From Schleiferiaceae bacterium (GTDB lineage Bacteria > Bacteroidota > Bacteroidia > Flavobacteriales > Schleiferiaceae), in NCBI GenBank assembly GCA_030831045.1, contig JAURMB010000009.1, positions 1-5,865 of the forward strand: DNA of 5,865 bases, given 5' to 3'. Shown here piece after piece: positions 1-5,865 of the stretch. The first letter of the stretch is position 1. Each line of letters starts with the position of its first letter. The translations under genes were made by a program, and so were the position numbers. The notes below the pieces were generated by a model. That model did no database searches and was not told the DNA's origin. It saw nothing but the letters and a program-made list of their open reading frames with translations.

Positions 1-1125
1 TACGGCTTGAGGATGCCCAATACGCCCTTGAGCATTCCGCTGATGCACAACCTGATTCCGTTTGCCAACGTTCCGAGCTACCTGACGTGGATCCAGCTGC
101 CCTACTTGCGCCTGCCGGGCCTGGCCGACGTGGAGCGCGGAGACGCCGTGGTGTTCAACTTTCCGCAAGATCCCGGTCGCCCCGCCGACAAAAAGGACCA
201 CTACGTGAAGCGCTGCATGGGCGTTCCGGGCGACACCTTGGAAGTTCGCCACGGCCAGGTCTACGTTGACCGCAACGCCATTGAGTTCCCTGAGCGGAGC
301 AACGCGCAGTTCAGCTACTACGTCCGCACCCTGCCCGGCCAAGGATTCAGTGCGCGCCAACTCAAGAAGGATTTTGACATCAACTACGTGACCAACATGA
401 CGGTCAACAACCAGAACGTTAGCGACGTTCTGCAGATTACCGAGACCGAGTACGTGGTGACGATTCCCAACGAGTCGCTTGCCGACTTTGCCCAAATGCC
501 CAACCTCGATACGATGTTTGTGATGGACGCGCTGGCGGGCGATTCCGCGTTTGCTCCCGGCACCCCCGAGGCCCTGAAGTGGTACTACGCCAATTTTGTG
601 GGCGGAGCACTCATGTTCCCCAACCCCATGGGCGGCCACAGCGACACGGTGGTATATGCTTGGACACGAGATAATTATGGTCCGCTCTGGGTTCCCGCCA
701 AAGGCAGCACCGTCGAACTGAACTACGGTACCTACCTGAAGTACCGCCACGCGATCAACGCCTATGAGGGGCATGAGTTGGTTCGCGAGCAAGGCCCTGA
801 GGGCGAACGCTACCTGCTTGACGGCGAGCCGGTGACGAGCTATACGTTTGCGATGGATTACTACTGGATGATGGGCGACAACCGCCACAATTCTTGGGAC
901 AGCCGCTACTGGGGTTTTGTGCCCGAAGACCACGTGGTGGGCAAGCCCGTGTTCATTTTTTGGAGCATGGATTCGTTTGTGAGCGGACTCGACAAAATCC
1001 GCAAGGACCGCTTGTTCACGGTGGTACACGGCGAGGGCAAGCCCCGCAGCTACCTGATTCCGTTCGCGATCATCGTCGGGCTCTACTACGGTTGGGAGTG
1101 GTACCGAAAGCGCAAAAAAGCATAA
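1..1125 (+). CDS. lepB: Signal peptidase I (leader peptidase), 5'-truncated by window edge
   Basis: This is the C-terminal 374 residues of a type I signal peptidase, the membrane serine protease that removes signal peptides from exported preproteins on the outer face of the inner membrane. The frame is open from base 1, so the N-terminal membrane segment(s) and the catalytic serine lie upstream; the TTG at 7 and ATG at 13 are internal codons, not starts. The block YVKRCMGVPGD carries the catalytic lysine (codon 208-210). The late box GDNRHNSWDSRYWG starts at 874 and is followed by VPEDHVVGKPVF. Between these lies an insertion of about 150 residues, typical of Bacteroidota LepB, which is why these enzymes are much longer than the E. 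coli one. A hydrophobic stretch (about 1051-1101) followed by RKRKKA suggests a C-terminal membrane anchor. The usual NSEDSR reads NSWDSR here. It probably forms an operon with the gene starting at 1131. Confidence 0.96.
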   Translation, partial: YGLRMPNTPLSIPLMHNLIPFANVPSYLTWIQLPYLRLPGLADVERGDAVVFNFPQDPGRPADKKDHYVKRCMGVPGDTLEVRHGQVYVDRNAIEFPERSNAQFSYYVRTLPGQGFSARQLKKDFDINYVTNMTVNNQNVSDVLQITETEYVVTIPNESLADFAQMPNLDTMFVMDALAGDSAFAPGTPEALKWYYANFVGGALMFPNPMGGHSDTVVYAWTRDNYGPLWVPAKGSTVELNYGTYLKYRHAINAYEGHELVREQGPEGERYLLDGEPVTSYTFAMDYYWMMGDNRHNSWDSRYWGFVPEDHVVGKPVFIFWSMDSFVSGLDKIRKDRLFTVVHGEGKPRSYLIPFAIIVGLYYGWEWYRKRKKA

Positions 1126-1130
1126 AGGCG

Positions 1131-2084
1131 GTGCGGGCGCGGTTTCTGGTTTCTTGCTTCTCGTTGGCCTACGGCTTGAGTGCGCAGCCCGTGGATACGG
1201 TCGCGGTGCGCGCGGACCGTGCCGAGCGCTGGGACCAGCTCAGCGACAACCAGCTCATTCGGCTGGATTGGGCTGCCCGAACGTGGACCTGGCCGGCGGA
1301 CAGCCTCACGGGGCGCATGCTCCGCACGCCGATGGGCCCGAAGCGCGATTCGCTGCTGGTATGGCTCGAAGAAGGAGGCCCCGCTGGAGACGTCCGCAAA
1401 CGGGTAGAAGCGATTAAAAAGCGTAGGTACCAAGTGGCCACCGAGGCCTTCAACTACACCGGAGACCTTCGTGGGCTCGATTTGTCGCTGTTTTGGTACG
1501 GGATTTATGACGTCGACGGCACCTGGAAGCTGCGCCCCGTGCGGCTCAAGGCCGAGCTGAGCGAGTTTCCTTCGGGCAGTGGCGGACTCGAATTTGACCT
1601 CAAGACCAACCGCGACCAAGGCAGCCATTTTTTGTTTGGAAGCCCCGTGCGCCTCGACAGCGCTGATTTAGGCCTCGTGCGCGAGGGCTCGGCGGTACTG
1701 ATGCCCGGTAGCCAGGCCGACTTGGGCGCGCTGACTGCGCGCGACAAAATGTACCGCGGCAGTTTGGTGCTCTACGCCACCGGCTCGGTAAATGGCGTGG
1801 GCGCGGAATGCCCCGAACTCGGCGGTTATGCCCTGATCGCAGGGGTTCGCGCGGCGGACCAAGCCTGGATGAAGCGCGACACGCTCGTTGGAATCGTGGA
1901 TTCCCTTCACGCTTGCCCTCCTGAAGTGCATTGGTCGGGCGACCTGATGGGCGATGGAGTGCCCGACGCGCTGCTGTACCAAAAGGTTCTGGGCGGAATC
2001 CGCCTCATGCTCTACCTCAGCGACGCGGTTCCCAACGAAGAGGAACTTTGGGCGCGCGTGGCGGAATGGACGCTGCGCTACTAA
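1131..2084 (+). CDS. Secreted protein of unknown function, coupled to lepB
   Basis: I do not recognise a family for this 317-residue protein. The frame is open back into lepB, but the GTG at 1131 is chosen because it gives a complete signal peptide: MRAR, a hydrophobic core (residues 5-16) and a likely cleavage LSA|Q after residue 18, the AQ junction common in Bacteroidota. There is no lipobox, so the product is probably periplasmic or secreted. It starts five bases after the lepB stop; the sequence TAAAGG overlapping that stop is the only Shine-Dalgarno-like element and sits just two bases before the GTG. Translational coupling is therefore likely. Residues 270-279 (GDLMGDGVPD) resemble the Asp/Gly calcium loop of FG-GAP/VCBS or dockerin-like repeats, but only one copy is present. 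There are two cysteines in the mature part (227, 262). The rest is soluble, mixed-charge sequence rich in Leu, Gly and Arg. Coding is well supported by length and codon bias; function is unknown. Confidence 0.8.
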   Translation: MRARFLVSCFSLAYGLSAQPVDTVAVRADRAERWDQLSDNQLIRLDWAARTWTWPADSLTGRMLRTPMGPKRDSLLVWLEEGGPAGDVRKRVEAIKKRRYQVATEAFNYTGDLRGLDLSLFWYGIYDVDGTWKLRPVRLKAELSEFPSGSGGLEFDLKTNRDQGSHFLFGSPVRLDSADLGLVREGSAVLMPGSQADLGALTARDKMYRGSLVLYATGSVNGVGAECPELGGYALIAGVRAADQAWMKRDTLVGIVDSLHACPPEVHWSGDLMGDGVPDALLYQKVLGGIRLMLYLSDAVPNEEELWARVAEWTLRY

Positions 2085-2103
2085 CCCGGTTTAACGGCGA
2101 ACC

Positions 2104-2141
2104 TACGTTGTTCGTATTTTAGTCGGAACGTATTCTGTTTG
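2104..2141 (+). promoter_or_regulatory. Candidate Bacteroidota-type promoter for the lipoprotein gene
   Basis: TCTGTTTG at 2134-2141 matches 7 of 8 positions of the Bacteroidota -7 element TAnnTTTG. TTCG at 2111-2114, 19 bases upstream, is a 3-of-4 match to the -33 element TTTG. Initiation shortly after 2145 would leave a leader of about 30 bases before the ATG at 2180. The match is by eye and the -33 part is weak. Confidence 0.35.
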
Positions 2142-2179
2142 GCACGGTTCTTCGACCAGATTTTCAAAACATTAATCCT

Positions 2180-2863
2180 ATGAACAAGATTTTTTTAGCC
2201 CTGGTGGGCGCCGCGGTCATCGCCTCGTGCGGACCTGAAATTCCAGCCGGTTCTGAATCGGCGTACCAAGTAGCGCTCAATGCGGCGTCTACGCGATCGG
2301 GCAAAACCCTGACCACCACCCTTACCGAAGCCAAGGCCTACGTGCACGGATTTAAGCTTTTTGCGAGCGACCTCGACACCAACGTGACCAACGTAGACCT
2401 TCACGGTCCGTTTTATGTCGATCTGCTGACCGGCAACTCGACCCCCGTGATTCCTACGACGGGCATCACGGCCGGCTTGTACCGCGGAATCTCCGTGCAT
2501 TTGGGCCACCGCGACGGCAACGACACCAGTTCCCTATACGTGGTGGGCGACAAAGACGGCGTTCCGTTTGTCTTGGACGTGAAGCACCCGCTTCACCTGG
2601 TGTACCGCGCCGACAGCGCCGGGTTCCAAGTTGACCCCAATACGGTGTCCAACTTCACCGTGTACCTCGACTTGGCCGGAACCCTTGATGCGGTGGACTT
2701 CACGGGTGCCGTCGCCGACAGCACCGGGGTCATTCAAATCAACCGCGACGCCAACGAAGACCTCTACAAAGCCATTTTGGAAGCGATCGGCGCACGCGGA
2801 GAGCGCGGTGAACGCCACGTGGGCCACGACCACCACCGCGGCCGTGGACGCCACCGCGGATAA
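2180..2863 (+). CDS. Lipoprotein, DUF4382-like in outline, with His/Arg/Gly-rich tail
   Basis: This 227-residue protein is predicted to be exported and lipid-anchored. Residues 1-16 form a short signal peptide (MNK, then FLALVGAAVIAS) ending in the lipobox IASC, with C17 as the lipidation site. The ATG at 2180 is the only start that gives this signal; the leader before it is AT-rich with no Shine-Dalgarno, as usual in Bacteroidota. Residues about 40-190 alternate short hydrophobic strands and turns (AKAYVHGFKLF, YVDLL, GLYRGISVHLG, FTVYLDL), which suggests a beta-sandwich. The order 'strand, D-L-L-T-G, ITAGLYRGI' recalls DUF4382-type lipoproteins, but this is a resemblance and not a firm assignment. 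After a short helix (192-203) the protein ends in a basic tail, residues 204-227, with seven Arg, five His and seven Gly. The tail could bind metal or polyanions; that is inference. The gene stands alone, with a promoter candidate before it and a strong terminator 19 bases after its stop. Confidence 0.85.
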   Translation: MNKIFLALVGAAVIASCGPEIPAGSESAYQVALNAASTRSGKTLTTTLTEAKAYVHGFKLFASDLDTNVTNVDLHGPFYVDLLTGNSTPVIPTTGITAGLYRGISVHLGHRDGNDTSSLYVVGDKDGVPFVLDVKHPLHLVYRADSAGFQVDPNTVSNFTVYLDLAGTLDAVDFTGAVADSTGVIQINRDANEDLYKAILEAIGARGERGERHVGHDHHRGRGRHRG

Positions 2864-2882
2864 GTCCGCACCCAAGCACACG

Positions 2883-2909
2883 AAGGCCAAGGAAACTTGG
2901 CCTTTTTTT
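2883..2909 (+). terminator. Intrinsic terminator after the lipoprotein gene
   Basis: A perfect 9-bp stem (AAGGCCAAG at 2883-2891 pairing with CTTGGCCTT at 2896-2904) encloses a GAAA tetraloop and runs into a T tract (2903-2909). It begins 19 bases after the lipoprotein stop. It also separates that gene from the carboxyltransferase gene downstream, so the latter needs its own promoter. Confidence 0.93.
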
Positions 2910-2940
2910 GTGGCTCCGTGGACCGTGCACGCCTGCGCCA

Positions 2941-2973
2941 CTTGGCTCATGGCCCGCTTCAGGCCTACCTTCG
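2941..2973 (+). promoter_or_regulatory. Candidate Bacteroidota-type promoter for the carboxyltransferase gene
   Basis: CTTG at 2941-2944 (consensus TTTG) and TACCTTCG at 2966-2973 (consensus TAnnTTTG, one mismatch) are separated by 21 bases, within the 19-21 usual for the primary sigma factor of Bacteroidota. Initiation near 2980 would give a leader of about 20 bases before the ATG at 3002. The site lies just after the upstream terminator, where a new promoter is needed. Spotted by eye only. Confidence 0.42.
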
Positions 2974-3001
2974 GCAATATACCCCTGAATTCAAACCGAG
3001 C

Positions 3002-4621
3002 ATGGCCCACGACCTCAAAACGGAACGCAACGCAGACGAACTCAAACTCTTAGTAGCCGAGAGCCGCCGCCGCTGGAGCGAAATTTCACTGGGGGGAGGC
3101 AAAAAACGCCTCGAAAAACTCGCGGAACAGGGCAAGCTGAGCGCCCGAGAGCGGGTCAAGCGGCTGCTGGATTCTGACGCACCCCAGGTTGAAGTTGGGG
3201 CATTTGCCGCCGACGGAATGTATGCCGAGCACGGTGGTTGCCCCGCGGCGGGCGTGGTGGTTGTCTTGGGCCGCATTGCGGGCCGCACCTGCTTGGTGGT
3301 CGCCAACGACCCCACGGTAAAGGCCGGCGCCTGGTTTCCTATGACCGGCAAAAAGAACCTGCGTGCCCAAGAAATCGCGATGGAAAACCGGATTCCGATC
3401 CTGTATTTGGTAGATTCCGCCGGCGTCTACCTGCCGATGCAGGACGAAATTTTTCCGGACAAAGAGCATTTTGGTCGAATTTTTCGCAACAACGCCGTGA
3501 TGAGCAGCCTCGGAATTCCGCAGCTGTCGGCCGTCATGGGCTCCTGCGTGGCGGGCGGCGCCTACCTGCCCATCATGAGCGACGAGGCCCTGATCGTCGA
3601 GGGCACCGGCAGCATTTTTTTGGCGGGGAGCTACCTAGTCAAGGCCGCGGTTGGTGAAGACATCGACAACGAAACCCTGGGTGGCGCAACCACGCACACC
3701 CAGATCAGCGGCGTCTGCGACTACAAGGCCAAGGACGACGACGACGCACTGCGCACCCTGCGCGGACTCGTCGACAAGCTGGGTGCCCGTCCCACTGCTG
3801 GGTTTGATCGGGTGGCCCCGCAGGCTCCGGCGGTAGCCCCCGAAAAAGTCTACGAGCGCATGCCTGTCGACGGCAAGCCCTACCCGGTGCGCGCGCTGCT
3901 CGAGTGCCTGGTCGACGCCGACTCGATGATTGAATACAAGGCCGACTACGGCAAAACCATCATTACCACCTACGCCCGAATCGACGGCTGGGCGGTCGGA
4001 ATCGTCGCCAACGAGCGCCAAGTGGTCAAGTCGGGCAAAGGCGAAATGCAGATTGGCGGCGTCATCTATTCCGACAGCGCCGACAAAGCCGCGCGCTTCA
4101 TCGCCAACTGCAACCAGAAAAAAATTCCGCTCGTCTTTATGCAAGACGTTACCGGATTCATGGTGGGTTCGCGGTCGGAACACGGCGGCATCATCAAGGA
4201 CGGAGCCAAAATGGTCAACGCCGTCGCCAACAGCGTAGTGCCCAAATTCACCGTGATCACGGGCCACTCGTTCGGAGCCGGCAACTACGCCATGTGCGGA
4301 AAAGCCTACGATCCGCGCCTCATCGTCGCGTGGCCCACGGCCAAAATCGCGGTCATGGGGGGCGAGCAGGCGGCCAAAGTGCTGCTGCAAATCGAGAAAG
4401 CCCGCACGGCGGACCTGACTCCCGAGGCCGAGCAGGAGCTGCTTCAGCGCATCCGCGAACGCTACGAGGCCCAAATGAGTCCGTACTATGCCGCCGCCCG
4501 CCTCTGGATCGACGCCATCATCGACCCGATCGAAACGCGCAGCGTGCTTTCGATGGGCATCGAGGCCGCCAACCAAGCGCCTATTGAGCGCGCCTACAAC
4601 CCGGGAGTGCTGCAGACCTAA
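3002..4621 (+). CDS. Acyl-CoA carboxylase, carboxyltransferase (beta) subunit, 3-methylcrotonyl-CoA carboxylase type
   Basis: This 539-residue protein is the carboxyltransferase subunit of a biotin-dependent acyl-CoA carboxylase; it moves CO2 from carboxybiotin to an acyl-CoA in the cytoplasm. The length matches the family (about 540). Landmarks: LGGGKKRLEKLAEQGKLSARER (30-51); VANDPTVKAG (100-109); DSAGVYLP (138-145) and FPDKEHFGR (151-159), the MCC-type pattern rather than that of propionyl-CoA carboxylase; SCVAGGAYLP (181-190), oxyanion region of the N-terminal half; then FMVGSRSEHGGIIKDGAKMV (386-405), GHSFGAGNYAMCGKAYDPR (421-439) and MGGEQAA (452-458) in the C-terminal half. The ATG at 3002 is preferred over upstream TTG/ATG codons because those lie in the terminator or ahead of the promoter candidate and would add unconserved sequence. 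The likely substrate is 3-methylcrotonyl-CoA (leucine breakdown); another branched or short acyl-CoA is possible. No biotin carboxylase/carrier gene is adjacent in this window. Confidence 0.95.
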   Translation: MAHDLKTERNADELKLLVAESRRRWSEISLGGGKKRLEKLAEQGKLSARERVKRLLDSDAPQVEVGAFAADGMYAEHGGCPAAGVVVVLGRIAGRTCLVVANDPTVKAGAWFPMTGKKNLRAQEIAMENRIPILYLVDSAGVYLPMQDEIFPDKEHFGRIFRNNAVMSSLGIPQLSAVMGSCVAGGAYLPIMSDEALIVEGTGSIFLAGSYLVKAAVGEDIDNETLGGATTHTQISGVCDYKAKDDDDALRTLRGLVDKLGARPTAGFDRVAPQAPAVAPEKVYERMPVDGKPYPVRALLECLVDADSMIEYKADYGKTIITTYARIDGWAVGIVANERQVVKSGKGEMQIGGVIYSDSADKAARFIANCNQKKIPLVFMQDVTGFMVGSRSEHGGIIKDGAKMVNAVANSVVPKFTVITGHSFGAGNYAMCGKAYDPRLIVAWPTAKIAVMGGEQAAKVLLQIEKARTADLTPEAEQELLQRIRERYEAQMSPYYAAARLWIDAIIDPIETRSVLSMGIEAANQAPIERAYNPGVLQT

Positions 4622-4645
4622 GTCTTTGGGCGTGCGCCCGTCGAG

Positions 4646-5488
4646 TTACCCGGAGTGTGCGCTGATTTTTTGGCGGAATTCGCCCGGTGTAACGCCGTAA
4701 ACCGCACGGAACATTCGATTGAAGTAGGGAATGCTGTCGTAGCCCGAATGAAAGGCAATGTGGCGCACCGATTTAGACGTCGTGGCGAGTTCCCGCGCGG
4801 CATTCGCCGTGCGAAGTTGGTGGAGGTGCTGCGAAAACGTGCGGCCCGTAGCCCGTTTGAATTGGGTGCAAAAGGGGGATTTTTCCATGCCGACCCAGGC
4901 GGCAAGTTCCGTTAAGTTGAATTCGGGATCGCGGAACCGCTGGGCCGTGCGTTCCAGGGCGTTTTGGGTAGCCAGATGAAGCACGCGCGGGGGACTGGGC
5001 GCCGATAGGGCACGAACCGGGAGGCGCTCCAGCAGATCAAATACGTGGGCGGCCGCAGCGTGCATCGCGAGCCCCTGCGCTCCGAGTCCGGCCCGCATTC
5101 GATCACTTAGGTCGCTTCCCCGGGCGTCAAAGCTGAGCCCCTGCCCAGCTTGGGACGCCAGGGCCTGAAACCGTTCCGCACCGGGTATTTGCGCAAATTC
5201 ACGTATGAGGTTCGAGGTCAAGTGAAGTACGATGGCTTGCGAGCCGTCGGGATGCGGTTCACTCACCCAGGTGTGCGGGAGGTTTCCGCCAAGTAGCACG
5301 GCATCTCCCGCAAAGAACACCTCGACCGACCCTCCCACCATCCGGTATCCGGAACCCGAAAGGATGTAGGTTAACTCCCATTCGGGATGCTGGTGCCAAT
5401 GGACCCGAAAGGCGTCCACGTCAATGTACTTGAACTGCATTTGGTTGGGTGCCGCGTGCAGGCCGGTAACTTCATGTGCTACTCGCAT
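4646..5488 (-). CDS. AraC-family transcriptional regulator with N-terminal cupin domain
   Basis: This 280-residue protein has a cupin sensor and an AraC/XylS DNA-binding domain. The N-terminal half fits the cupin motif H-x-H-x3-E-x6-G exactly (H32, H34, E38, G45), and a second conserved-position histidine, H72, lies in GDAVLLGGNLPH. A metal- or small-ligand-binding pocket is therefore plausible. The C-terminal half (about 175-276) holds two helix-turn-helix units: the first around LTELAAWVGMEKSPFCTQFK (192-211), the second HIAFHSGYDSIPYFNRMFRA (243-262) followed by the family hallmark YGVTPGEFR (264-272). The ATG (complement of 5486-5488) gives a normal-length protein; there is no clear Shine-Dalgarno. 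The gene converges with the carboxyltransferase gene (24-base gap) and diverges from the PhyH-type gene at 5594. By the usual logic of divergent AraC genes it probably regulates that neighbour, perhaps also itself. The inducer is unknown. Confidence 0.95.
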   Translation of the reverse strand: MRVAHEVTGLHAAPNQMQFKYIDVDAFRVHWHQHPEWELTYILSGSGYRMVGGSVEVFFAGDAVLLGGNLPHTWVSEPHPDGSQAIVLHLTSNLIREFAQIPGAERFQALASQAGQGLSFDARGSDLSDRMRAGLGAQGLAMHAAAAHVFDLLERLPVRALSAPSPPRVLHLATQNALERTAQRFRDPEFNLTELAAWVGMEKSPFCTQFKRATGRTFSQHLHQLRTANAARELATTSKSVRHIAFHSGYDSIPYFNRMFRAVYGVTPGEFRQKISAHSG

Positions 5489-5593
5489 ATGTTCATGAAA
5501 TTACGATGTTGGATCCAATGGTGTTACTATGAGATAATAAATGGGTAATTGAAGTGAAGAATATGCCGCCGGTGAAGCCGAAATTGCCTCCCA
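5489..5593. promoter_or_regulatory. Divergent intergenic control region between araC-type and phyH-type genes
   Basis: These 105 bases are clearly AT-richer than the flanking genes and must hold the promoters of both divergent genes and probably the regulator's binding sites. Two perfect palindromes are visible, TTCATGAA (5492-5499) and TTGGATCCAA (5509-5518). TTCATG also recurs at 5471-5476, 21 bases before its copy at 5492, a spacing of two helical turns as seen for AraC half-sites, but the match beyond six bases is poor. No convincing TTTG/TAnnTTTG promoter was found on either strand. The role is inferred from position. Confidence 0.5.
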
Positions 5594-5865
5594 ATGAAAC
5601 CTACTGAACTCCCTGCCCGCGTGCGCGAGGCTCTGGACATGCGGTACCCGCTGAGCTCCGAGCAAAAGGCCCGTTTTAGGGCGTACCGCTGCGTAAAGTT
5701 GCCGCACTTTTGGACCCCCGAGGTACTGGAGTACTTTGAGCCGGTCGTTACGGATTGGGTGGGCAAGCTGACGGAGTCCATGCCCGACCTTTCGCAGCGC
5801 GACACCTACGGCAAGGCTTTTCGGCAGGCGTTTAACTTGTGGGTGCACGATTCAAGGGTAAAAGA
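5594..5865 (+). CDS. Phytanoyl-CoA dioxygenase (PhyH) family protein, N-terminal part, cut by window edge
   Basis: An ATG at 5594 opens a frame that stays open for 90 full codons to the window end. An in-frame TGA at 5573-5575 rules out a start further upstream, and the next methionine is codon 16. The sequence has the N-terminal layout of the PhyH family of Fe(II)/2-oxoglutarate-dependent oxygenases: PLSSEQKARFRAYRCVKLPH (codons 19-38), then a helix WTPEVLEYFEPVV, then DTYGKAFRQAFNLWVHDSRV (about 70-89), the region normally followed by the strand leading to the HxD iron ligands. Those iron and 2-oxoglutarate ligands lie beyond the window, so catalysis cannot be confirmed. Members hydroxylate diverse small molecules; the substrate here is unknown. 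It is divergent from the cupin-AraC regulator, which probably controls it. Confidence 0.8.
   Translation, partial: MKPTELPARVREALDMRYPLSSEQKARFRAYRCVKLPHFWTPEVLEYFEPVVTDWVGKLTESMPDLSQRDTYGKAFRQAFNLWVHDSRVK

Noticed and set aside
1170..1180. An 11-base repeat TACGGCTTGAG shared with bases 1-11.
   Set aside because: Both copies lie in coding sequence in different contexts and frames, with no similarity in the flanks; chance is the simplest explanation.
2106..2120. TACG-TTGTT-CGTA followed by TTTT, considered as a terminator for the lepB operon.
   Set aside because: Four pairs with only two GC pairs are too weak, and the T run is short; it also overlaps the candidate promoter.
2631..3053. A shifted frame over the lipoprotein's 3' end giving an Ala/Thr-rich tail and reading on through the terminator, which might mean a frameshift in the lipoprotein gene.
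   Set aside because: The unshifted frame stops at 2863, 19 bases before a perfect intrinsic terminator, which is the expected layout. The shifted frame would translate the hairpin and has no homology I recognise; GC-rich DNA readily produces such frames.
3615..3621. A run of seven T in the carboxyltransferase gene, considered as a slippage site.
   Set aside because: The frame is intact on both sides and encodes the conserved SIFLAG segment; there is no sign of phase variation.
3635..4576. A 313-residue open frame on the minus strand.
   Set aside because: It is antisense to the strongly conserved carboxyltransferase, has a His/Asp/Gly/Val-rich composition typical of reverse-strand reading of GC-rich genes, and shows no motif.
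4628..4639. Short hairpin GGGC-GTGC-GCCC between the convergent genes, considered as a bidirectional terminator.
   Set aside because: The stem is only four pairs and no T tract follows on either strand.
5501..5848. Minus-strand open frames of 115 and 92 residues at the right end.
   Set aside because: They are antisense to the plus-strand frame from 5594, which has PhyH-family features, and they run into the AT-rich intergenic region.

Overview
The window looks like a piece of a GC-rich Bacteroidota chromosome, most likely a Flavobacteriia-type lineage. This rests on three things: a signal peptidase I with the long internal insertion typical of that phylum; AT-rich leaders without a clear Shine-Dalgarno before most starts, plus two TTTG/TAnnTTTG-like promoter candidates; and an acyl-CoA carboxylase beta subunit of the form common in flavobacteria. 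The genus cannot be resolved from the sequence. It is ordinary chromosomal DNA: no insertion sequence, phage gene, CRISPR array, tRNA or rRNA was found.

Layout. Bases 1-1125 are the 3' part of lepB; its N-terminus and catalytic serine lie upstream of the window. Five bases later a GTG (1131) opens a 317-residue secreted protein of unknown function (1131-2084), probably cotranscribed with lepB. A 95-base gap with a candidate promoter leads to a 227-residue lipoprotein (2180-2863) that ends in a His/Arg/Gly-rich tail and is closed by a textbook intrinsic terminator (2883-2909). A second promoter candidate precedes a carboxyltransferase (beta) subunit of the 3-methylcrotonyl-CoA carboxylase type (3002-4621). 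It meets, tail to tail and 24 bases away, a minus-strand AraC-family regulator with an N-terminal cupin (4646-5488). A 105-base AT-richer gap separates the regulator from a divergent gene at 5594 that runs off the right edge and reads as the N-terminus of a phytanoyl-CoA dioxygenase (PhyH) family protein.

Functional reading. Three units are visible: protein export and envelope (lepB, secreted protein, lipoprotein), an acyl-CoA carboxylase subunit whose biotin-carrying partner is not here, and a divergent regulator/dioxygenase pair in which the cupin-AraC protein probably controls the oxygenase gene. Nothing here amounts to a clearly new system. The most worthwhile leads are the AraC/PhyH pair, the unknown protein coupled to lepB, and the lipoprotein's basic, histidine-rich tail. 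No stretch over 300 bases lacks a gene.
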